From the NCBI GenBank assembly GCA_034359265.1, contig CP136895.1, positions 43,356,001 through 43,420,000 of the forward strand: a stretch of 64,000 bases of DNA, written 5' to 3'. Position numbers and translations under genes: made by a program. This DNA comes from Canna indica (lineage: Eukaryota; Streptophyta; Magnoliopsida; Zingiberales; Cannaceae). The notes under the pieces are model-generated. The model did not search any database. It was not told the DNA's origin and saw only the letters and a program-made list of their open reading frames with translations. Of the stretch, positions 11,693 through 23,055 are shown in pieces. Within the stretch, counting starts at the first letter, position 1. Each line of letters starts with the position of its first letter.

Positions 11693-12085
11693 GCTCCCAG
11701 AATCAGGCGCTACCAATTTTTCCCAAACCAATTGATAAAAGGAAAGGGCGCTACCCTCATCTTATACCGTATAGGGTCTGAGTGCCCCCGGCGTTCGAAA
11801 GTGACTTGGCCAAACCCAGCCTCTGCCACGGAACAATTGCTGACACAACACAGCCAACAATCTCCCCCTCAGCAATTACTCGCTAGGATTTGAACCCGGG
11901 ACCCCGGCTCTGATACCAGCTCCCAGAATCGGGCGCTACCAACTTTTCCCAAACCAATTGGTGAAAGGAAAGGGCGCTACCCTCATCTTATACCGTATAG
12001 CGGCCGAGCGCGCCCGGCGTTCGAATGTGACTTTGCCAAACCCAGCCTCCGCCACGGGACAATTGCTGACACAACTCGGCCAACA
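11693..12085 (-). mobile_element. TRIM-type miniature LTR retrotransposon
   Basis: Two direct repeats of 167 bp (11693-11859 and 11919-12085), about 90 percent alike by eye, flank a 59-bp interior. Read on the minus strand, the interior begins with TGGTATCAGAGC (11907-11918), which fits initiator Met tRNA, and ends with the polypurine tract GAGGGGGAGAT (about 11860-11870) right before the second repeat. The repeats begin TGTTGGC. Two LTRs, a primer site and a polypurine tract with no coding space define a TRIM. The left flank is obscured by the Cop-A insertion at 11689. Confidence 0.8.
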
Positions 12086-12289
12086 GTTATTTTTTCCTTA
12101 ATTTCCCTAGGTGTGTTGGCAGAAAGTTTCCTTGATGCAGGTAGGACATCCTCCATGCTGGACGAGACAATCTTTCGTGCTCAGCTGGATGAGAGAAGGG
12201 GTGGTGCCCCTGTAATTGGCAAGGGGAAGAGTTTGTTGATAGACAATTCTCTCCTCCACTTCTGCTAAAGCTATCACAGGCCCTAGGGT

Positions 12290-13139
12290 CCCGAGCTCTG
12301 GGAGCCTCAGGGTCCTATGCCATGGGACCCACACCTTCTGATTTCGTAACTCATCCTGATTCGTCTTTGAGGCCGCAGAAGAGGGCTAGGGGTCTGAGTA
12401 CTAGTGAAGGTTTGCCCCCCTGGCGATCGTGCTCCCTACGGAGGATGGAGTTATAGCGCTAGAGGCGATGATAGTGAAGGGAACCCCATCGAAGGGTTAG
12501 CGTCTGGTTGTGATTCCTTGCGAGAGTTAGTGCTTTGTGTCCAATATTCAGGTGGACTTATCGGAGGGGCGGATCTGTGGGAGCTTGCGCAAGCTAAATT
12601 TCTTCAATCGGTGGGCCTGGTAAACATGCTAAAGGAGTCTGTGTGGAAGAAGTTCGAGGCTTAGGCTTGGAAGATTGAGTCATTGAGACTGGAACTGGCA
12701 GAGATGAAGAAGACTCTCGGGGCAAAAGTTTACAAAATTGAGCATCTGAGCACTACTGAATCTGAATCCAGTGCTCGGGCATGGCAGATCGAGAATGTGT
12801 CTGGCGGCTTGAGGGTAGAGTTGGATAAGCTCTAGCACAATCTTGCTGCAGCTGTTGCAAAGGGATCTATCTTGAGGGCCGAAGTAGAGTCCAACTAAGC
12901 TTGGGCAGAGTGGGCCAAGGAGTGGATGCAAGGGCTCGAGACAAATTGTGCAGCATCTCGAGGGTGAGGTTGAGCATTATCAAGATGGGGTTGTCGACTA
13001 TTACGCCGATGGCTTTGAATGGGCGATGGCACATGCTCGCCTTCTTGCTTCGAGGGCCAAATTTGATGACGTTGGATGGTTCAAGGTAGTTAAGGAAGGC
13101 AACCTAGTGGACCCAGAGTGGAGGAGGATGTTGGCCTAA
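12290..13139 (+). pseudogene. Degenerate coiled-coil ORF of plant transposon type
   Basis: Plus-strand frames, broken by stops and at least one frameshift, give a basic segment (RPQKRARGLS), then a leucine-rich heptad-like stretch (ELAQAKFLQSVGLVNMLKES, later KIESLRLELAEMKK) and a C-terminal part with ADGFEWAMAHARLLASRAKF and VKEGNLVDPEW. This resembles the coiled-coil, C-terminal segment of large hypothetical proteins linked to plant gypsy or Mutator elements, but I cannot name the family. A Cop-A LTR begins at 13129, inside the last codons. Region 12086-12289 between the TRIM and this ORF shows nothing recognisable. Confidence 0.4.
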
Positions 13140-14040
13140 GGTTTTCAACCTTGGTCTTAATCTCGATTTTGATGATAACAAACATGGAACTGATATTTGA
13201 GCAAGAAATATTTTCAAGTTCCATATCGGTTTGTGCGCGACGTCCGCAATAGAAAAAAAATGGAAATATCGGAAGGATGCTCGGATTTCGTCGGGAAGTT
13301 AGAGTCTAGGTTTAGGGTGTCTAGTATACTTGTAAAATCCTCTTTATCAAGCAAAGAAGCTTATAAATCCGGTCTCAAAACCCGAAACCCGAGAAATTAG
13401 CAAACTACAGAATCAACCAAATACAAGGTTATGAATCGACCCTCAGCCGATCGGCGTCAGTCGACTGGACTCTATTTTGTCCAATGAGTTTTCGACCGAC
13501 CCTTGGCCAACACTTGATCGATCGAGAGTCAACTCATGATTGACTGAAACTGCCAACGTATCCATTTCTAGTCTTTTATATCTATTAGATCTGAACTTTG
13601 AGAGGTTATTTGCCTATTTAAAGGCATTCCCACCTTTCCTATGGCCTCTTGGAACCGATTGTGACATCTTGTAATAAGCCCTAATCTTTCATTGAGTCAT
13701 TCTTTGCAAAATACCTAGTTTGAGCCTTCATTCTTGATCTTGCCTTTGAACCCTCAAAAATTCATCTTGTCAAGGCATCAAGAGGATCTAGATGATTATT
13801 GTTGGATCTAAGTATTATTGTTTTGTTTATTGCTCCATTATCATTGTATTTTATTGCTTATTTATTTGTATTTGAAGTTGTGGAAGACCAAGGTGTTAGG
13901 TATTGAATTTGGTGGTAGCCTTGGCTTGAGTTCCATGTTTATTCAAAGTATTGGATAACACCTTTATTTGAATAAAGGTATTGGATAACCCTTAACCTAT
14001 GCTAAAGGTGTTTCAAACGTTAAAAACTTTATTCAATGTA
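13129..14040 (+). repeat. Partial Cop-A LTR (copy A3)
   Basis: Begins TGTTGGCCTAAGGTTTTCAA at 13129 and follows the Cop-A LTR order: the GATAACAAACATGG tract, GTCGAC-type palindromes at about 13440-13530, a TATTTAAA box at about 13613 and the leader. It fades out near 14040, before the LTR 3' end. More diverged than the other copies. Confidence 0.7.
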
Positions 14041-15613
14041 GTTCCATTTGTGGCCTTTTAGCTCCATTATCGTCAGCCTTAGCGCCATTCTCGGGCTCCC
14101 ACGCCCTCAATGGCCAGAGCTCGATTTTCACCAATATGATCGTCGGCCTTAGCGTCACTCTTGAGCTCCCATGCTCACAACGACCCCTAGCGCGGTCCTG
14201 CCCTATGCTTCCTGTGAGCTCGGCTTAACCCCAAGCGTGGTTCCCAGCCCTAAATGCGGCCTCCGACTTAGCACGGCTCGCTCTAAATGACCCGAAGCGC
14301 ACTCCTCGCGAGCTTGATATTCACCAAGTTTGGTCCTCGGCCTCAGCGCCATTGAAGACTTAGGCCCCATGCCCTCAATGACCTAAAGCGCACTCCTCGC
14401 GAGCTCGATTTTTATCGAGTCTAGTCCTTAGCCGCAGCACCACAACTCCCGGCCTCAACGCCTCTCCTCCTAGATTCGAACATCTACAAAGGGAGCCTAC
14501 AACTACTGAATAGGTAATCCTAGCCTTAACTCTATTTTTGTCAGGAACACATGATCGACTTCGGCAGACTCAATTGGCAACACAACGTCGACACCACTCG
14601 AGACACTGGCCATAAAAGGCTGAACAACCCAGCAAAGACAGATAATACAGTCAGAATGAAAGCAAGAATATGTTTTATTCATAAAGCCCTAGAAAGACCA
14701 AGAATACATTTACATACCCACAAAAGGACAATTTACAATTAGACAAATAAGTTATTGAAATGTACAATACAAAATAGCAACGGGAGAACAAATGCTCCGA
14801 TAATGTAACAATGGAGAACCATTAGAGGAGGAAGGGAACTCAACGAAAAGAGAAAAAAAAATGCACATTTACTGACTTATGAACCACAAAGCCAACGCTG
14901 ATGTCGCTAATGGCGGGACCGGTTCGGAGAAACTTGGAACTATTGTCGACAAGAAGGAGGAGTCATTAGGCGGTCAGGAGCTTCTAGAAGCAAAGTTGTG
15001 TATCACCCCTCCCTAGTTTGCGATGAAGGAGGCACACACGACATAAGCCCTACGGTGCGAACTCAGCACAGGCTGCCAGCCACGGGTCCCCTGCCATCTT
15101 TGTCACCATGACTGGCCCCTCGCCTCCTGCCCTCCTCTTAGGCCAGCGGTGTGAACCCACGGGGATCCTCGATCTACTTAGGACCAGCCCAGGGCTGATC
15201 CTCGGAGGAACGGTAATCTCTGATACCTCACATTATATAGCAAAACAAAGACGCAAGGGTGCTTTTATAGGCTCGGGCGGAACCGTCACCTAAACAGTCA
15301 TTCGCTACTCCCCCACTAACGGGGCCACGTCCGTCAGTCAACAACCGGCACTTGAGTGATTACCTCCTGTCAGAACTAATGACTCTGTAGGCGGCAACCA
15401 CACGAAAAGGTGCCCTTTCTCTCCACATAACCATCACATTTACTTCAAAAGTCAAAGAGTCGCAAAACAATAACACCGGTACTTATCGTGGTCTCCTAAT
15501 CAGCATATCCGTCGAAAACATAGCTGACCTCCATCTATCAAACCGAGATCAGAAGTCGACGTGTTACTTTGAGCTCGGCATAAAGTTATTGGACTCTAAC
15601 TAAACTCGGGGGC
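14041..15613 (+). other. Non-coding GC-rich interior of an LTR element with imperfect repeats
   Basis: 14041-14440 holds imperfect repeats built on CGTCGGCCTTAGCG, CCTCAATGACC and GCGCACTCCTCGCGAGCT. 14441-15602 has no convincing reading frame. The stretch ends in the polypurine-like AACTCGGGGGC at 15603-15613, next to a putative LTR, so it is probably the 3' untranslated interior of a Ty3/gypsy element. Confidence 0.4.
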
Positions 15614-16047
15614 TGTAAACTGGACTAGCACTTTGGGCCCGATCGGATTAGGCCCAGAAGTGCCTACACTAATGAACCAAACTCAAGTTAAGCCAGACGC
15701 AACTTAGCCCAGGGGCTCCACCAAGCCATACAAGGACACTTACGTCTAGATTAATTACGAGGGAATCGACATTTATGAGTCCAACATCTCCGAGATCAGC
15801 ATCTACCCATTCTAACCACATCCCTACGAGATTACTGGGAGGCATTATTTCCATACATCATTCATCCTGCACTATATATAGACACAAAGCTTTGCATGTA
15901 CATCTAGAATATTCCAATTTTTATTATCCTCACCTGAAACTCTTTCTTACTTGTGTGCCAGAGTGTCTTTTGCATGTCCCCCCTATTGGAGTCGTACCTG
16001 ACTAGAAGATGTGCCGGACCGCATCACCCCGACTTCAGACAAGAACA
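15614..16047 (+). repeat. Putative 3' LTR of a gypsy (Tat-like) element
   Basis: Starts TGTAAACTGG immediately after a polypurine tract and ends near CAGACAAGAACA. It contains CTATATATAG at about 15872 as a core promoter, followed by a transcript-start-like region and a GTGCCGGACCGCATCACCCC tract often seen near the end of plant Tat-type LTRs. No second LTR or TSD was found, so the boundaries are provisional. Confidence 0.45.
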
Positions 16048-16546
16048 AAAATAAATAATAATTTTATTATTTTAAAAATTAATAAATTATTTTACATTAA
16101 TGCATATTTTTATTATGATGTTATTAATTATAATAAATAATAATTTATATATTATTAGAAGGGAATTTTAGTTATTTCCTCTCAATTCCTTATCTATTTC
16201 CTTATGCTTAGCAAATAAAGGATCACTATTCCTAATGTCAACTAAACAAGATAATACTATTCATTGTATATTCCATTCCTTATCTCTTCGTGTTCCTTGT
16301 CTATTTCTATTCCTTATTATTTCATTTCATCCAACCAAACAAACCCTTATGATATGTTTGCTTCATTGGATAGGATAAGATTAGATTGAATAATAAATTA
16401 GGGAGGATTAGATATGAATTTTTAAATTTAGTGTACATCAGATATAATATCAATTTCAATTTTATATTCTTCTATTCTCATTTTTTTCTAATCAATGCAC
16501 TAAACAAACAATGAATATTAATCCATCATCCTATCCTCCCTTATCC
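16048..16546. other. AT-rich intergenic segment, LINE insertion target
   Basis: Very AT-rich, without coding potential. Repeated CCAACCAAACAAACCC and ACTAAACAAACAATG tracts in opposite context suggest a decayed MITE, but no clear terminal repeat pair could be defined. Its right end, CCTCCCTTATCC, abuts the LINE poly(A) tail. Confidence 0.35.
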
Positions 16547-16555
16547 TTTTTTTTT

Positions 16556-17051
16556 CCCAAATAAAAACTTATATTAAAGATATGTGATTGTCGAATCAAA
16601 AAGAGTCTACATACACAATCAACTCCAAGTTCGGAGGTCTGATGGACAACCACACTAGTTCATCCTTACAAATTCTGGCCTGATTTGCTACCAAATGGGC
16701 AGCTTTGTTAGCCACGCGGTAGCAAAAAAATAAAATCCAACACATTACATTTGGACCTCAAAAGTAAAATATCAGATACCACCGTAGAAATAGACCAAGG
16801 GCATTGGGTTGACCCATTAAGAGCTTCTATCAAAACATTCAAGTAAATTTCCTCCGTAAAATGCTGCAGTTCATTTGATGCAGCGTAAGTTAGACATTCT
16901 TTTACTGCAATGGCTTCGAGAAATAAGGCTGATTCACCTCGCTTGAAGATGCTTGCTGCATCAGTACAAGATTCACCACTGTTCCGCACAATGAAACCAA
17001 CCCCACCTACATTATTTGAAAATGAAGCATTATAATTGATCTTAAGAAAAC
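16556..17051 (-). pseudogene. LINE segment 5: RNase H domain and 3' end
   Basis: Encodes LKINYNASFSNNVGGVGFIV, then RNSGES, EAIAVKECLTYAAS and a C-terminal part ending before the poly(A). This is the plant LINE-type RNase H fold (RVT_3). The first catalytic Asp, expected in the KINYDGSF context, is Asn here. Removing RNA from the RNA-DNA hybrid is the known role. Confidence 0.85.
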
Positions 17052-17699
17052 TGTCACGCCCCAACTCAAGGTCACGTAACCGGCTAGGGTATACATGCCT
17101 ATACCCGCAGCCTAAACCATGCATATGCCAACTCATAACAATAAATCATAGCAGAAAGAATGTAAAGAGTTTTATTATTCAAAATGAAAACCAAACCAGA
17201 TTTCATAAGAAGTAAGTTTAGCAAATATAGAAAAGTGCGGAAATAATAAATCAAAGTCCAATAGACCACTAATAAATGAAATCCAAAAAAATGACATAAA
17301 CGTCCCCAAGGGACTACAACTCTAAAATGTCAAATCACAGTGCATGACAAACTACTACAGACTCGACTACGCCCCCTAACTAGGACTGCTATGAGATCAA
17401 TGTAGCTCCCCCGCTCTCCAGCCGTGCCAAGTGCTCAAGCCCACCTCACCGGTCAAGCTATGCAAAACAAAAACAACAACAACAGGTGAGTTCAAAAGAA
17501 CTCAGTGAGTGATTCTACCGACCCCCACGAGAAACCAACACAGAGTAAATAGCATAAAAGCAAACACCTGACTCAAGCAGGAAATGTCACAAGAGAGTGA
17601 CTAGCTAACAAACCATCTGGCCACCACATGCCTCAAGGCATCCAACACCCCAACGGTAAAGACAACAGGCCTAAGCCTACCATGCCCTAAGGCAACAAA

Positions 17700-18040
17700 A
17701 CATACTAGGATAATCGGGATTGACCCATCTAAACTTATCCTAATATAAAGAAACTCGAGAGCAATCAGGATTGACCCATCCGAACTTGCTCCATGAGATG
17801 AGAAGGATCGCCCGTCCGAACTTGCCCATTTAAGATATCGCAGGGATAGTTGGGATTTGCCCGTCCGAACTTACCCCTTTAAGATATCACAGGAATAATC
17901 GAAATTTTCCCGTCCAAACTTATTCCTTAAAAGCACCTCGGGAATAATCGGGATTTGCCCGTCCGAACTTATTCCATGCGGCCAATACCGGAACAATCGG
18001 GATTTGCCCATCCAAACTTGTTCCTTTAACACAGGTTGGG
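17700..18040. repeat. Array of about seven ~50-bp repeats inside the Gyp-C LTR
   Basis: Unit consensus is close to GGAATAATCGGGATTTGCCC followed by GTCCGAACTTATTCC. Copies lie near 17703, 17761, 17802, 17843, 17890, 17939 and 17989, with substitutions and changes in length. The second Gyp-C LTR piece (61681-62417) shows the start of a similar array. Confidence 0.8.
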
Positions 18041-20340
18041 AATTAGCCTTCCAACCTTCCGTGCCTAGCCCGCAATCCGGCTCCCCAACGAGCCTCTCCG
18101 CCATTCATAAATATATGGCGCAATATGACCTAAGTCAAGTCTCTCCTATAGTGTCTTAGGAGTGTCCTTATTGGGAAGCATCTCAACACTCCAATACCCG
18201 ACCCCAACTCCTAGACCCGTAATGTCAAAAACGTGTGAGGTTTTATTTCATGCATAACTTTATTTGTTGGTTCATAACAGGTTATGCTGACCATTTGCTC
18301 AATTTTAATTATGCAATTAAAATTTAGATCACTAAGATTAGGATTTTGTTTTAGCTTACTGTTGTGTTCGAAATTGATGTATCTAATCCAAATTTGGTCT
18401 CCAGAGTATGTCTTATATTTCCAAACTATGTTTTCTGGTTAAAACGATAGGTTACACGACTATATTTTGCAAACTATGCACATCACAAACAGGATTTCAA
18501 AATCAGCCATGATTTATCAAATCAACATGAAGTTGCAGCATAATTGAGTTTCAACATAATAAAGAATTAAATCCGAAAATTCACAGAATATAACTCCCTA
18601 ATTACCATCACATCAGATTTATAATCATCAAGATAAATCTCATATAAACCATACTTAATAAATAAGAATAACAAGCATCACAACCCTCTTTAACCAAGAA
18701 CCAACCTTTGTGTTCAAGAAATTAAATAAAGAACCCTCGTGCCCTCAAGATCAAATCCATCTTTGAAACACATAATATATTTCCAAAAATCACAGATTTA
18801 ATATCAAAGCATGCATTTAGATTATAAGCATCAAAATTGATTATCAAATTAAATCATAGAAAGCAAGATAATCTACACCCCTCACTTAGGCAATTCATCG
18901 AACACTTTGATGGCACCCTTCTCTTCCACCTTGGCCAAGCACCCCTAGGGTATTCCTAGGGCTGCCGAGCCACAAAGGGAAATCCCCGGGTTCCCTCCCA
19001 CAAGTCGACGCAAGATTCGACGAATAAAACCCACGATTTGAAGAAAAATACAAGAATCAAGAACGTCGCCCAAACCGACTCAACAACATGAGGAAAATCC
19101 GAGAAATGAGGGGTAAAACCACTCACCTAGATTAGAAAAGAGAATTAGAGAAGATCTTCCAAGCGGCGTTCTTCGAATTCGGCCTCAAGAAAATGGCTCG
19201 GCTCCACCAAAGGGAAAGAGGGGGCGGCGGCTCCTCCTCAAGCCAACGGCTTGGCTTCCAAGGGAGAGGAAAATGAAGAAGAAGAAGAGGAAGGGGGCTT
19301 GGCTTCGCGGCTCCAAGAGCGGGAAGGAGAGGAGCGGCTGGCTGGCGGCTGGGCTTGGTGGTTGGCTCCTCTCTTCAAGAGGCTTGTGTGGCTCCAATAG
19401 GGAGCCGCAAGCCAAAGGGGAGGGGGTTTTATACTCTCCCCTCAACCCTAACTCCACTAAACCCCTTAGCAAGCCCGCATCTGCCTCAAGCTGAAATCGA
19501 AACTACTAACCCGACTAAACTTAATTAAACTCATTCTAACCCCATGCTCCACATAAACACCATATGCGACATAATTTAATAATCATGCACAAGCAACAAC
19601 ATAATTAATTAAATTTATCTAATCTAGAAATAATTCACATAAACCAAACTACTACTTACCCGAGCTTGCAAGCTCACACCGGACCACGGGTCGACTCGGC
19701 TCGACCTCAGACTAGCCCGCTAGGCTGACAACACTACTAGAAAACTGCTCTTCTGCGACGACCACTATAGTAGCCCGAAGGCCGTCACAAAATTTCGTCG
19801 CTGAAGATCGCATTGCAAAAAGTTTGCGACGGCAAATTTTTTCGTCGCAATATAACGACGACTTTGCTACGGCTAAGCCGTAACAAATCGGTAGCAAAAT
19901 TGTAGAAAGGTGATCTTCTGCTACGGCCACAACGATAACAAAATCGTAGCATATTTCAATTTTATTTAAAAAATAAAAAATTAAATTTTTTATTTAGATT
20001 AGTCTAGTAAAAATATATTAAGTGCCAATATGTCTTACATCTTTTCCAATTGAATTAGGTTGCACCATTTTTGACCCAAAACTTGTGAAAGAATCTCCAA
20101 TTTCACACAACCAGAGGAAGCAAAATTAACGACTTGAGATAGGTATGGTCATAAAGGTATCACCTAGAGCATTATTGGTGAAGATAAACATGAAGATAAT
20201 TATATATAAACAATTTAAATGATGTCTACAATTTTCATCTGTGACATTTACATTAGGATGTTTCCATCATAGACATAAATATGTGCATTTTTCCACATGA
20301 AATGAAATCATAATGGAGAAAGAAAATGGCACATGTATCT

Positions 20341-20544
20341 TCAAAGAGTAGTCCTGACCATCAATACTCTAGAAAGTAGAGCACATTTTTTATGCAGTTC
20401 TCCTTTCATAGATCGAACATTTTCTTTCTCACATGGAGATAGAATTTCCATATATTCTTGAAATAAGGAAGCATCCTTTATCTCATTAGGTACTATGTAC
20501 CGAAGATGTACCTCCCTGCAAGTAGTGAATAAGGCAAGTTCCAT
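20341..20544 (-). pseudogene. Unrecognised exon-like segment in the CACTA element
   Basis: Minus-strand open frame of 67 codons. A TTGCAG acceptor-like site precedes EVHLRYIVPNEIKDASLF, and the rest is polar with SPCEKENVRSMKGELHKK. It looks like protein-coding exon sequence, in the same orientation as the identified fragments, but I do not recognise the gene. It could equally be a second exon of one of the neighbours. Confidence 0.35.
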
Positions 20545-20795
20545 ACATTATGTTAACAGGACTAGAAATGTCACTAAATCACTCTCAAAATTGCACTATG
20601 TACAGAGTTGAGTGATTAGATGGATTTTTTTGCTGATACTTTTACCTAGCATCTTCTTTTTAGACAGACACATGGATTTGCAACTTCTTTTTAGAAGTTG
20701 GACCTGAATTGAAGTAAATAAAAGCATTCAGTAACTGATCAGTTAAATGCTAGCAACTACTTAAGATGAAAAAAAATGGAAGTACAAATACCAAC

Positions 20796-21143
20796 CAGTC
20801 TCAAATCAGGAACAAGCTCTCTGTATCGTCTTAGAGAATCTTGAAATCCATCACATGGTCTGCCATTTGGATAGAAACCAAAACAAATGTATCCTGATCA
20901 TGAGTGGATGGTGCCAAAAACAAATGTTTGATATCATATACAACATATAATATAGTGATAGACTTGATTTCTAAAGAAGTTTCTAATAACATATAACCTT
21001 ATCATCACCAAAACCAAAACATGGGATCAGGTTGTCTTCATCAAATGTTGATAAGGTTCGTCCAATAATGGAGATTGCTTGTTCGTAGGGATTCAGTGTA
21101 TCACCAATATGATGTAAGCTGCGGCCACTGAATGAAAATTTAC
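20796..21143 (-). pseudogene. Copine / RGLG-type VWA-domain protein fragment (two exons)
   Basis: The exon from 21143 (after an AACAG acceptor) down to about 21000 encodes GKFSFSGRS, LHHIGDTLNPYEQAISIIG, then FDEDNLIPCFGFGD. The next exon (about 20915 to 20796, donor GTTGGT) encodes THDQDT, then, after a 2-nt shift, GFYPNGRPCDGF and RRYRELVPDLRL. Together this is the von Willebrand-like core of plant RGLG/copine proteins, in RGLGs part of a ubiquitin ligase. The frameshift and missing remainder mark it as a captured, dead fragment. Confidence 0.8.
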
Positions 21144-21713
21144 CTGTTCATCATATTCATTAGGTATCAAGAACCTTGAAGAGGTGGATATGCAATTTAC
21201 TCATTAGTATAATCATCAAAAGACATAATATTCTTGATGCAGTAAAGGTTTAAGGAACTCCATATATGGATAAATGTCATCCATCATATATAATTGGAAA
21301 GCATATAACATGAGATGACAATTTTAGAAACTATTGGAGAGGCAGTGAGAGAACACCAAAAGATGGACATTAGATAGTTTTAAATGGACTCAATGAAAAC
21401 AACTATTCTAGATTTTGCAAGAGCAAGTTTTAATGGACAGAAAATGAAATGCCTAATGCATAAATGTTCTCATAAAATAGAACAGATAAGATGGAAAAAG
21501 GTGAATTCTAAGATCATATTACAAGTTGCAAGACAGATTCAAAATTGAGGAACATAGATTGTGACAACAGATTTAGCTCCTTAATAATAAAACTAATTTG
21601 GTTTGTCTCGTTTGCTTATTTGGACTTTCTACAAAAACATTGGTGTCTCTTGATAACCACAGTTTTCAATAAAGCTATAGAAAAGTAAAGCAAAGTGGAG
21701 CTCAAAATCTTAC

Positions 21714-22130
21714 CATCTCTCCTACCAAAGGTATTCTTACAACCTTCACATCGGCATCCAAATGAACATCCAACACCAGCCTGCAGGAAATAAAACACTA
21801 AATAAGAAATAAGTCAATATGAAATCAAACAAAATGAATAAACAAATTGATATGATTCAACAACTGCTAAACAACCTGATAACATTCGCCGCATTTCTTA
21901 AGGCAAAGTGACTTTTTACAATTACATCGTCTTTTATGTCTGGCAGAACTAGGGGTCTTCCCCATGTTCTCCTACAGAATACGAAATTCAAAGTCAACAC
22001 CTACGCAGAAGGAAAGAAGCATGAGAGGCACATGCTAGTATCACTATGAAGTTACATACTTCATTATCTTTTGGAGGATCACGGGCACAAAGAACAACCT
22101 TAGGTGCAAATGCAAGAGGATGCAAATTAC
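21714..22130 (-). pseudogene. CPP/TSO1 (CXC-domain) DNA-binding protein fragment (three exons)
   Basis: Three consecutive minus-strand exons. The first (about 22130-22060, donor GTATGT) encodes HPLAFAPK and DPPKDNE. The second (21971-21876; TGTAG acceptor, GTTGTT donor) encodes KTPSSARHK and [19 protein letters not shown]. The third (21780-21714; CTGCAG acceptor, GTAAG donor) encodes AGVGC and then [15 protein letters not shown]. This is the second cysteine-rich CXC repeat and the preceding linker of plant TSO1-like proteins, zinc-binding regulators of cell division and flower development. One conserved Tyr is Cys (KKCGEC). Splice sites look intact, so a transcript could still be spliced here. 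Confidence 0.85.
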
Positions 22131-22472
22131 CACATATTAGCATCGCACGTAGGATATGTCGCTATGATGTTCTTTGTCTTCATCAATAACATTTCAAGAC
22201 AAGACCATGCACTAGCCATATAAAAGCCTCTTAACATCCTCTAATTTGTTAAAAACGAACTTAATGGAATTTGGAAAATGGAATTTGATAATAACAACTC
22301 ATATAGACTATAAATAGAAGCTATGATACAAATATGATGAACCAAAATAAACCTCAGAACTTTGCCATACCAAGAATTAGGAAGAAAGCAAAAGCTAGTG
22401 AGGGCAGAAAATAAGAATCAAAATCATCAATAAGATCATGGAGGATGTAGTGGTACTGATTGTTCTCACTCA

Positions 22473-22560
22473 GTGGACGATGCAGGCACTAGAACCAGGA
22501 AAAGAAAACCTGTGGATGCGGCATCAGGATCAGCCCCAAAAAAGGTAGGAAAACTAGTGG
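22473..22560 (+). other. Basic, exon-like segment of unknown origin in the CACTA element
   Basis: Plus-strand frame DDAGTRTRKRKPVDAASG, continuing through KLVDRASSRRN; a GTAGG donor-like site lies in it. It may be a fourth captured fragment, in the opposite orientation, but nothing identifies it. Confidence 0.3.
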
Positions 22561-22616
22561 ATAGGGCATCTTCAAGACGAAATGTTGAAGAAAAAGTCAG
22601 TGAGTCAGCAAATCAC

Positions 22617-23055
22617 CTGGCAAGGCGAAGATCACGGGAGACATTGAGGGAGACGAAACAGAGCTTCTCCTTGGCATGGTCAATGATGAGGGTTTCGTCC
22701 ATGAGGTTGACGGAGCAGTAGGAGATGAGCTCCTTGAGGTAGTTGGTGAGTGCCTTGCCACCAAGATCGAGGCGCCTGATCCCGTAGTTGAGGGTGAAGT
22801 TGTGAACCATGGGAGCTGCGTGGGTGAAGGAGAAGCCGCAGTCGACGACGAGGCTATACTGTGAACGGGAGTGGCGGCGGCTGGCCTCGTAGAGGTGGAC
22901 GAGGGAGGGGCAGTCAGCGACGCACAAAGAGCGGAAGTCGAGTTCCTCGAAGACAAGCTCATCCGTGGAGTGCTGGACAACCGGCGGGTGAAGAGAGGCT
23001 CCACGAGGAGGAGCGACGAGTGGGCGGGATCGACGCAGAAGAGGGTTTGCAGCAA
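22617..23055 (-). pseudogene. ARP6: Actin-related protein 6 (ARP6) fragment
   Basis: The minus-strand frame contains LVEPLF, then after a frameshift TDELVFEELDF, CVADCPSLVHLYEASRR, LVVDCGFSFTHAAP, LDLGGKALTNYLKELISY, MDETLIIDHAKEKLCFVSL and RDLRLA, ending at a consensus donor (CCAG/GTGATT, exon edge 22617). This order matches plant ARP6, a subunit of the SWR1 chromatin remodeller that deposits H2A.Z. The fragment covers roughly the second quarter of the protein. A frameshift near 22990 and the missing N- and C-terminal parts show it is not functional. It lies nearest to the right end of the CACTA element; 23060-23225 between them is unassigned. Confidence 0.85.

Noticed and set aside
10371..11918. 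tRNA genes suggested by the GGTATCAGAGC tracts
   Set aside because: They match only the 3' end of initiator Met tRNA and lie next to LTR edges, so they are primer-binding sites.
15108..15300. Possible short gene in the GC-rich stretch
   Set aside because: No homology recognised, no splice or start context; lies in the interior of an LTR element.
17700..18040. CRISPR-like array
   Set aside because: Plant DNA; the repeats are degenerate, without uniform spacers, and lie within a retrotransposon LTR.
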